17,103 nucleotides of DNA from Bacillota bacterium. Its GTDB lineage: Bacteria > Bacillota > Clostridia > Oscillospirales > Acutalibacteraceae. Of the stretch, positions 1-5,843 are shown piece after piece. A program made the translations under genes and the position numbers. The stretch spans positions 1 through 17,103 of the forward strand of contig JAQXHB010000001.1 in NCBI GenBank assembly GCA_029007015.1, read 5' to 3'. The notes under the pieces were generated by a model, which was not told where the DNA came from, made no database searches, and saw only the letters and a program-made list of their open reading frames with translations. Numbering within the stretch: position 1 is the first letter of the stretch; every line of letters starts with the position of its first letter.

Positions 1-486
1 CCGCGCATTGATGTCCTTGGGGCCGACGGCCGTAACATACAGCGCGCCGGTCGAGCCGTCGACAAAGCAAATATTCGCCATGCCGTCCGACTGATAGATG
101 GTGCACAGATAGTTGTTGCGCGTTTCATCGAGCATGCTGTCCTCGATGACAGTGCCCGGCGTGATAATACGCGACACTTCGCGGCGAACAATCCCCTTGG
201 CCTGTGCAGGGTCCTCCATCTGCTCACAGATGGCCACCTTGTAGCCCTTGGCTACCAGGCGCGATATATACCCCTCGCAACTGTGATAGGGAACGCCGCA
301 CATGGGTGCCCGCTCCTTCTGTCCGCAGTCGCGGCCGGTCAGCACCAGATCCAACTCCCGCGAGGCTATATTGGCATCTTCAAAGAACATTTCATAAAAA
401 TCGCCCAGACGAAACATGAGTATACTGTCTTTGTTTTGTTCCTTGATTTCCATGTACTGAGACATCATCGGTGACAAATCAGCCAT
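1..486 (-). CDS. mutS: DNA mismatch repair protein MutS, N-terminal part (runs off left edge)
   Basis: Only the first 162 codons are in the window. They encode the mismatch-recognition (MutS-I) domain, which slides along DNA and contacts mispaired bases before recruiting MutL. The family signature is plain: the N-terminus begins MADLSPMMSQYMEIKEQ, followed by FRLGDFYEMFFEDA with the Phe-x-Glu mismatch-reading element (YEMF context), then LTGRDCG, MCGVPYHS and a KGYKVAICEQMEDP stretch leading to REVSRIITPGT. The ATG at 486-484 has a GGAGGATATT ribosome binding site just upstream. The gene is last in the window's HAD-miaB-YlbF-mutS run, 50 bases after the YlbF-family gene, with no convincing terminator between them (only a 4-bp GGCC arm pair). 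The ATPase domains lie outside the window. Identity is certain; whether the gene is intact cannot be judged. Confidence 0.97.
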   Translation of the reverse strand, partial: MADLSPMMSQYMEIKEQNKDSILMFRLGDFYEMFFEDANIASRELDLVLTGRDCGQKERAPMCGVPYHSCEGYISRLVAKGYKVAICEQMEDPAQAKGIVRREVSRIITPGTVIEDSMLDETRNNYLCTIYQSDGMANICFVDGSTGALYVTAVGPKDINAR

Positions 487-536
487 AATATCCTCCGTTG
501 TTTTTTAAGTCTTTTGGGCCGTTCAGGCCGCGTCAA

Positions 537-941
537 TCAGTGGCAGCCGCCGCAGGTCGAACAACTGCCGGTGCACGACGAAGGCTCGCAGGTGTCGGGG
601 TCCTCGCCGGCAATGCACAACTCGATTATGGATGTTACGCGGCTGACCATTGAATCAAGTTCCGATTTGGCCAAGTTAAAAGCCTTCATGTTGTCGTTGC
701 TCATGATTTCGGCGTAGCATGCGCGCATGTCGGCGTTGAGTTTTTGCAGTTTCTCCTTGTCGCCGTCATCGACCTTGTTCATTTCCTCGCTCAGTTGCAT
801 GCGTATCAGGTTGAACTCGCCTATCTTAGCCTGAAGCTGCTCGTCAGCGTCGTTTTCCAGTTTTGCCTTTGCATAAGCAACATAACGCTCGTCGCTCTGA
901 ATGGCTCTGCCCAGTTCTCTTGCCTTTTCGATAATATCCAT
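537..941 (-). CDS. YlbF/YmcA (RicF/RicA) family regulator with a cysteine-rich tail
   Basis: This 134-residue protein is mostly helical and matches the Com_YlbF family: MDIIEKARELGRAIQ start, then two amphipathic helices with regular Leu/Met/Ile spacing. In Bacillus the RicA-RicF-RicT complex of this family carries [4Fe-4S] clusters and promotes RNase Y processing of certain mRNAs, with effects on sporulation, competence and biofilm (established for Bacillus, inferred here). Five cysteines sit in the last 17 residues (C118, C123, C127, C130, C133) before a final His, a likely metal or Fe-S site; C75 and C109 are two more. The gene starts 3 bases after miaB stops, and mutS follows. Bacillus has the same miaB-ymcA-(cotE)-mutS order, so RicA is a better guess than RicF. 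Family confident; which paralogue is not. Confidence 0.85.
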   Translation of the reverse strand: MDIIEKARELGRAIQSDERYVAYAKAKLENDADEQLQAKIGEFNLIRMQLSEEMNKVDDGDKEKLQKLNADMRACYAEIMSNDNMKAFNLAKSELDSMVSRVTSIIELCIAGEDPDTCEPSSCTGSCSTCGGCH

Positions 942-944
942 TGT

Positions 945-2366
945 TTATTCCTCCAAATTGATTTGTTCACCGGTCAGTATCCAGTTGGTGGCCGATATTA
1001 TTTTTACAGTGGCAAAGTGACCTACCGCATCGGCAGTGCCGGCAAACTCGATGCCGACATTGCCGCCGGTGCGTCCGAACACCATGCCGCCGTCATTGAT
1101 TTCTTCGCACAGGACTCGTGCCGTCGTGCCGACCAAAGCGCCGTTGCGCTCGGCGGCTATTCCCTCTTGCAGTTTCAGCAGTTCAGCCATCCACTCGGCC
1201 TTTTGCCGGTGGGTAACGGGATCGGGCATCTTGGCCGCCGGCGTGCCCTCGCGCGGGGAGTAGATGAATGTGAACAGCGAGGTGAATTTGACCTCGTCGA
1301 CCAGAGACAGCGTCTCTTTGAAGTCGTCGTAAGTCTCCCCGGGGAAGCCGACAATTACATCGCTGGTCAGGCTGATATCGGGCATACGCTCGCGTGCCGC
1401 ACTGATTAGCGACAGATAGGTCTGCCGGTCGTAGCGCCTGTTCATCTGGCTCAGTATGCGGTCACTGCCCGACTGAAAGGGCAGGTGCAAATGCCGGCAC
1501 ACCTTTTTGCAATCGCGCATGGCGTCGAGCAACTCGACGGTGCAGTCCTTGGGGTGCGAGGTCATAAAGCGTATCTGAAAGTCGCCGTCGATGTCGTTTA
1601 TCATGCGTAGCAACTTGGGAAAGTCGACGCCGTGCGCCTCTCCCTTGCCGTAGGAGTTGACATTCTGCCCGAGCAAGGTAATGTCCTTGAATCCGGCGTC
1701 AATCATCTCGCGCGCCTCACGCAGTATATCCTCCGGCAGGCGCGAGCGCTCGCGTCCGCGGACATAGGGCACAATGCAGTATGTGCAAAAGTTGTTGCAT
1801 CCATACATTATCGGCAGCCAACCTTTGAACGAGCCGTCGCGCCTGACCGGCAGTCCCTCGGCAATAGTGTCGTCGCCCGATATGTCAAAGACGCGTTTCT
1901 CGCCGCTTACCAGGCGGTAGATAAACTCGGGCAGGCGGTGTATGCTGTGGGTGCCGAACAGCAGATTGACATATCCGTAACTGCGCTCTATCTTTTGGGC
2001 AATCTGCGGCTGCTGTACCATGCAGCCGCACAGCGCGATGATGCAATTGGGACGGCGGCGGCGGTGCGCCTTCAGTGCGCCGACATTGCCGAATACTCTG
2101 TCCTCGGCGTGTTCGCGCACGGCGCAGGTGTTGAACAGTATCAGGTCGGCGTCGTCGGCTGAGTCGGCAAAGCAAAATCCCATTTGACTGAGCATACCCT
2201 TAATGCGCTCGCCGTCGCTGACATTCTGCTGACAGCCGAAGGTGTGCACAAACGCCACCGGCCGGCGACCGAACCGCGCTGTCAAAATCGGCGCGGCGCA
2301 CTCGGCAAACGAGCGCTGACGCTCCAACTCCTCGTGCGGTATATTAACGCTAATGTTTGATGCCAA
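945..2366 (-). CDS. miaB: tRNA-2-methylthio-N6-dimethylallyladenosine synthase MiaB
   Basis: MiaB is a radical-SAM methylthiotransferase that converts i6A37 to ms2i6A37 in tRNAs reading UNN codons. The 473-residue protein has the full architecture. The N-terminal UPF0004 domain holds three cluster cysteines (C45 in TFGCQQN, C81 in NTCAVRE, C115 in CGCMVQQ). The radical-SAM motif CNNFCTYC (C190, C194, C197) follows, with IVPYVRGRERSR, LLGQNVNSYG and TSHPKD, then a C-terminal TRAM region (from about residue 405, ending in IISATNWILTGEQ). The start codon is TTG at 2366-2364, supported by a GGAGG 8 bases upstream that lies inside the last codons of the HAD gene; no ATG occurs until residue 58. 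Gaps of 3 bases to both neighbours mean co-transcription. No key residue is missing. Confidence 0.97.
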   Translation of the reverse strand: MASNISVNIPHEELERQRSFAECAAPILTARFGRRPVAFVHTFGCQQNVSDGERIKGMLSQMGFCFADSADDADLILFNTCAVREHAEDRVFGNVGALKAHRRRRPNCIIALCGCMVQQPQIAQKIERSYGYVNLLFGTHSIHRLPEFIYRLVSGEKRVFDISGDDTIAEGLPVRRDGSFKGWLPIMYGCNNFCTYCIVPYVRGRERSRLPEDILREAREMIDAGFKDITLLGQNVNSYGKGEAHGVDFPKLLRMINDIDGDFQIRFMTSHPKDCTVELLDAMRDCKKVCRHLHLPFQSGSDRILSQMNRRYDRQTYLSLISAARERMPDISLTSDVIVGFPGETYDDFKETLSLVDEVKFTSLFTFIYSPREGTPAAKMPDPVTHRQKAEWMAELLKLQEGIAAERNGALVGTTARVLCEEINDGGMVFGRTGGNVGIEFAGTADAVGHFATVKIISATNWILTGEQINLEE

Positions 2367-2369
2367 AGG

Positions 2370-3035
2370 TCAGTCCTCCAAATCAGAAACTATGTTTATA
2401 AGTTGGTCGGGGCGGTCGATTATGTACTCGGCACCGTTTGAGAGCAACTCCTCTCGGCCGCGGAATCCCCACAGCACCCCCACCGGATGCGCACCGCAGG
2501 CCGTACCGGTGCACATATCGACGCCCGAGTCTCCCGCAAACAGACATTCATCGGGCGACACACCCAGTTGCTTCATGGCCAAATTGGGAGCCGCGGGGTC
2601 GGGCTTAAGCGGCCGGTCATCGGTCTGTCCCAAAACAACCGCAAACCTATCCCCGAACATTTCGCTGACAATTTGGCGCGCGGCGGACTCCGCCTTGTTG
2701 GTGATGACCGCCAATTTGATGCCGCGCTCGGTCAGCCCGTCAAGCATCGGTATGATGCCGTCATACGGCGCCGTCTTGTCCTTGTAATGCTCACCGTAAT
2801 AGTCAAGAAAGATACCCAGCGCCTTGGCTCTGGTGCTGTCGTCACGCTTGTCCTCAGGCAAAATCCGCCCTATAAGATTGGGTATTCCGTTGCCGACGAA
2901 ATAGCGGTATTTATCCACCTCGTGGGTCGGCATATTGAGCATCTGCAGCGTGTGGTTGCCGGCCGCCGCGAGGTCATCGAGCGTATTGCTTAAGGTGCCG
3001 TCAAGGTCGAACAGCACCGCTTTAATAACCGTCAT
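2370..3035 (-). CDS. HAD-superfamily hydrolase, phosphoglycolate phosphatase-like
   Basis: This is a cytoplasmic HAD subfamily IA phosphatase of 221 residues. Motif I is FDLDGTLSNT (nucleophile D10, acid D12), with an alpha-helical cap after it. Motif II is VITNKAE, motif III a downstream Lys in RPLKPDP, and motif IV FAGDSGVDM. The cap type and length resemble Gph/PGP-like enzymes that clear 2-phosphoglycolate, but substrates in this family cannot be read from sequence. A GTG 6 bases upstream at 3041 is in frame; I prefer the ATG at 3035-3033 because AGGAGAGGTG is then properly spaced. The gene leads the operon with miaB, the YlbF-family gene and mutS, and sits just downstream of a near-consensus promoter. 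Phosphatase fold certain; substrate unknown. Confidence 0.9.
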   Translation of the reverse strand: MTVIKAVLFDLDGTLSNTLDDLAAAGNHTLQMLNMPTHEVDKYRYFVGNGIPNLIGRILPEDKRDDSTRAKALGIFLDYYGEHYKDKTAPYDGIIPMLDGLTERGIKLAVITNKAESAARQIVSEMFGDRFAVVLGQTDDRPLKPDPAAPNLAMKQLGVSPDECLFAGDSGVDMCTGTACGAHPVGVLWGFRGREELLSNGAEYIIDRPDQLINIVSDLED

Positions 3036-3061
3036 GGGCACACCTCTCCTTATAAGATATT

Positions 3062-3090
3062 ATTATACCAAAAGTGCCGCCGTTTTTCAA
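3062..3090 (-). promoter_or_regulatory. Sigma-A promoter of the HAD-miaB-YlbF-mutS operon
   Basis: Read on the minus strand there is TTGAAA (3090-3085), a 17-base spacer and a perfect TATAAT (3067-3062) preceded by TG one base upstream (extended -10). The predicted start of transcription is near 3055, giving a leader of about 20 bases that contains the AAGGAGAGG ribosome binding site. It lies between the terminator of the surface locus and the HAD start codon, as expected for the head of an independent operon. Confidence 0.85.
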
Positions 3091-3140
3091 TGGCAAATGG
3101 TGATAAAACTGTCGGTCTGTCAAAGAAATTTTGCCGTGCA

Positions 3141-3178
3141 CAAAACAAGCGGTGCCCCCGTTTGACGGCACCGCTTGT
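3141..3178 (-). terminator. Intrinsic terminator after the SGNH hydrolase pair
   Basis: There is a perfect 12-bp stem, with arms at 3145-3156 and 3167-3178 and a 10-base loop. On the minus strand it is followed by TTTTG. It starts 13 bases after the stop codon of the 3192-4406 gene and would end transcription of the surface locus before the next promoter. The right-hand arm contains GCACCGC (3168-3174), the microhomology where the tandem duplication of the esterase gene broke. Confidence 0.88.
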
Positions 3179-3191
3179 GATATTTGCCCTA

Positions 3192-4406
3192 TCAGCCTAT
3201 CAACTTTTTGAGATAATCGGCCATGACAACGGCCGCGGCCTCGTGGCCGGCAATGCTCGGGTGGCTGTGGCCGCCCTCTTGGTTTTGCGGCAAATCGCAG
3301 TAGTAGTAACCGCTTTTCTCGCCGCCAAGCGACTCTAAAACCTGCTTAATAATTTTTTGCCCGGTCGAGCCCATGGCACCGTATGCCCAAACAATCTTGG
3401 CATTTGGGTTTTTCTCCCTGATAAGTTTTAGCAATTGCTCTATGTTTGACTTGATTTGAGCAGTAGCGGTCGCACTGTAATTAAAGCCGCTGAAATCATT
3501 TGTGCCGAGGTTGACTACAACTATATCGGCTTGGCGCTCAAAATTCCACTGGGCGCCGCGGTTTCTGGCAGTTTTGGGATAGTATTGGACAATATCAGAG
3601 CATGTCGCGCCGCTCTGCGCGACGATATTCCAGTCGACGCCCAGCGACTTAGCCGTCAGCATCGCGTACGCTTTCATGCAGTTTTTGTACTCCGCCGAAT
3701 TTGGTTCATATTCAGCCGTACCGTCGGTCGGATACAAATTGCCGTAGCCGACAGTGATTGAGTCACCAACAAACTCGATGAAAACCTTATTGTCGGCGGG
3801 ACGCTCGGCCAACTGACCGTTCATCTTGATGGATACAAAATTTATCTGGTCGCCCCAATTCTCAATCTGGCGGTATATCTCAAATTTGTGCAGTCCCTTT
3901 TTGAGTCCGGTGGCAACCGACAGCTCAGCATCGACCGTTTTGCCGTCCTCGGCCGATAATTTTACGCGGTCCTGTGTAACCTTTCCGTCGACATAAACGG
4001 TGAAAAAACAGGATGTGGTGAGCGTCAAATTCAGGCTGACATCGCCCTCGCAATAGGCGTTGAACAGTATGCCGTTGCCGGGCGAATCGAATGAGAGACT
4101 GCTGGCCCCCTTCAAATAACGGCCCATCATTTTGATGTTGTCAACATTCTCGACAGCCGAAAGGGTCTTGGCGGTGTAATCGGCTTCAGCCGCTGAAGTC
4201 GGCAGTTTTGCGACAGATGACACCTCTGACGAGACCGGCAAATCCGACGATACCTCTACTTTTGATGACACTTTGGACGACACCTCCGATGAATCTGCGC
4301 CCTTATCGGACGAGCCGCACGACGCCATCGACAGCATCAAAAGGGCCAGTGCCGACACCGCGGCAACGGTTGAACGAAACATGGATTTTTTCTTGTTTGT
4401 ATTCAT
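3192..4406 (-). CDS. SGNH-hydrolase lipoprotein, CE2-like esterase (downstream copy)
   Basis: This 404-residue exported protein is probably a carbohydrate O-deacetylase. It has a lipoprotein signal (KKK, hydrophobic stretch, MASC with C30 as lipidated Cys), a Ser/Val-rich linker of VSS repeats (about 31-70), and a beta-sandwich region (about 75-205) like the N-terminal domain of carbohydrate esterase family 2. The SGNH domain shows nucleophile S216 in VGDSITVGYGN, a QSGA block, LGTNDF and H382 in HSHPSIAGH. The Asp usually three residues before the His is absent; some CE2 enzymes work as Ser-His dyads. I reject the in-frame ATG at 4427 because GGAGA is spaced for 4406. It is the younger or diverged twin of the next gene upstream, with a 9-residue loop deletion relative to it. 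Fold confident; substrate inferred. Confidence 0.85.
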   Translation of the reverse strand: MNTNKKKSMFRSTVAAVSALALLMLSMASCGSSDKGADSSEVSSKVSSKVEVSSDLPVSSEVSSVAKLPTSAAEADYTAKTLSAVENVDNIKMMGRYLKGASSLSFDSPGNGILFNAYCEGDVSLNLTLTTSCFFTVYVDGKVTQDRVKLSAEDGKTVDAELSVATGLKKGLHKFEIYRQIENWGDQINFVSIKMNGQLAERPADNKVFIEFVGDSITVGYGNLYPTDGTAEYEPNSAEYKNCMKAYAMLTAKSLGVDWNIVAQSGATCSDIVQYYPKTARNRGAQWNFERQADIVVVNLGTNDFSGFNYSATATAQIKSNIEQLLKLIREKNPNAKIVWAYGAMGSTGQKIIKQVLESLGGEKSGYYYCDLPQNQEGGHSHPSIAGHEAAAVVMADYLKKLIG

Positions 4407-4466
4407 TTTTATGTCTCCAAAAAACAACAGATATATGTGATAATTTATCAGACTTACGGAGTTCTG

Positions 4467-4529
4467 CTATTTATTTCTGTTTTTCTTGACCATTATAAAC
4501 ACAAGCACCGCGATGGCCGCCAGCACCGC
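4467..4529 (-). pseudogene. 3'-end remnant of the cohesin gene, left by the duplication
   Basis: This stretch is a near-exact copy of 5844-5906, the last 21 codons of the cohesin membrane protein, including its TAG stop (4469-4467). It encodes the end of the membrane segment and the tail MVKKNRNK. It has no start codon or ribosome binding site and begins at the GCACCGC duplication junction. It is not a gene, but now forms the spacer upstream of the downstream esterase. One synonymous difference is visible (GCG here, GCA in the parent), so the duplication is recent or the segment is kept alike by conversion. Confidence 0.9.
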
Positions 4530-4546
4530 TTGTGATATTTGCCCTA

Positions 4547-5785
4547 TCAGCCTATCAACTTTTTGAGATAATCAGCCATGACAACGGACGCGGCCTCATG
4601 GCCGGCAACGCTCGGGTGAGCACCGCCGCCGTCTCTGTTTGACGGCAGTGTGCAGAAGTAGTAACCGCTTTTCTCTCCGCCGAGCGACTCCAAAACTTCC
4701 TTGATTTTTTGTCCGCCCGAACTCATTAAGCCGTACGCCCAAACAATCTTGGCATTTGGGTTCTTTTCTCTGACCAGTTTGAGCAGTTTCTCGACATTTG
4801 CCTTTTTCTCTGCCATGGCAGACGCGCCGTAATTATTGTCACCGAAATCGTTTGTACCGAGGTTGATGACAATCACATCGGGCTGGCGCTCAAAATTCCA
4901 CTCGACATCGCGGTTTCTGGACACTTTGGTGTAAACAGCGGCCGTGTCGGAGCACCTCGCGCCGCCCTGCGCAATGATATTCCAGTCGACGCCCAGCGCC
5001 TTTGCCGCCAACGACGCATAGGTTTTCATGCCGTTCTCATATTCCTGCGAAGCCATTGCAGACCCGGCATCGTCACCCGCCTTATACAGGTTGCCGTAGC
5101 CGGCGGTGATGGAGTCACCGACAAACTCGATGAAAACCTTGTTGTCAGCGGGACGCGCGGCCAACTGACCGTTCATCTTGATTGAGTTGAAGTTGATGTT
5201 TCCCAGCCAGTTTTCGTTCTGGCGGTATATCTCGAATTTGTGCAGTCCCTTTTTGAGTCCGGTGGCAACCGACAACTCAACATCGACCGTTTTGCCCCTT
5301 TCGCCGGTCACTTTAGCGCGGTCCTGAGTAATCTTGCCGTCAACATAAACGGTGAAATAGTAAGAGTGGAACCGCTCATCCTCATTGCCCGAGGTGCTGA
5401 CCGTCAAATTCAGGCTGACATCGCCCTCGCAGTAGGCATTGAACAGTATGCCGCTGCCGGTCGCATCAAACGACAGACTGCTGGCCCCCTTCAAATAACG
5501 GCCCATCATCTTGATGTTGTCAACATTCTCGACGGCCGAAAGGGTCTTGGCGGTGTAATCGGCTTCAGCCGCTGAAGTCGGCAGTTTGGCGACAGATGAC
5601 ACCTCTGACGAGGCCGGCAAATCCGACGACACCTCTGCTGTTGATGACACCTTGGACGACGCCTGCGATGAATCTGCGCCATTATCGGACGAGCCGCACG
5701 ACGCCATCGACAGCATCAAAAGAGCCAGTGTCGACACCGCGGCAACGGTTGAACGAAACATGGATTTTTTCTTGTTTGTTTTCAT
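4547..5785 (-). CDS. SGNH-hydrolase lipoprotein, CE2-like esterase (upstream copy)
   Basis: This 412-residue protein is the fuller paralogue of the downstream gene. It has lipidated C30 after a MASC lipobox, a VSS-rich linker to about residue 70, a CE2-type beta-sandwich (about 75-215) and an SGNH domain. Catalytic positions are S225 in VGDSITAGYGN, G275 in QGGA, N312 in LGTNDF and H390 in AHPSVAGH. As in its twin, no Asp lies three residues before the His. It keeps the loop GNEDERFHSYY that the twin lost. The ribosome binding site is a full GGAGG 7 bases before the ATG (GGAGA in the twin), suggesting stronger translation. It follows the cohesin gene by 58 bases without a visible terminator, so it is probably in that operon. 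Likely role: surface deacetylation of a glycan; substrate unknown. Confidence 0.86.
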   Translation of the reverse strand: MKTNKKKSMFRSTVAAVSTLALLMLSMASCGSSDNGADSSQASSKVSSTAEVSSDLPASSEVSSVAKLPTSAAEADYTAKTLSAVENVDNIKMMGRYLKGASSLSFDATGSGILFNAYCEGDVSLNLTVSTSGNEDERFHSYYFTVYVDGKITQDRAKVTGERGKTVDVELSVATGLKKGLHKFEIYRQNENWLGNINFNSIKMNGQLAARPADNKVFIEFVGDSITAGYGNLYKAGDDAGSAMASQEYENGMKTYASLAAKALGVDWNIIAQGGARCSDTAAVYTKVSRNRDVEWNFERQPDVIVINLGTNDFGDNNYGASAMAEKKANVEKLLKLVREKNPNAKIVWAYGLMSSGGQKIKEVLESLGGEKSGYYFCTLPSNRDGGGAHPSVAGHEAASVVMADYLKKLIG

Positions 5786-5843
5786 TTTTATGCCTCCAAA
5801 ACAACAGATATATGTGATAATTTATCAGACTTACGGAGTTCTG

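Noticed and set aside
744..2162. Plus-strand open frames opposite miaB and the YlbF-family gene
   Set aside because: They mirror conserved radical-SAM and YlbF coding sequence, lack plausible ribosome binding sites and show no domain of their own.
4407..4427. Upstream ATG (7 extra residues) for the downstream esterase
   Set aside because: The ribosome binding site GGAGA lies inside this extension and is spaced for the ATG at 4406, matching the start of the paralogue.
4467..4529. Separate small membrane peptide gene between the esterases
   Set aside because: It is an end fragment copied from the cohesin gene, with no start codon or ribosome binding site.
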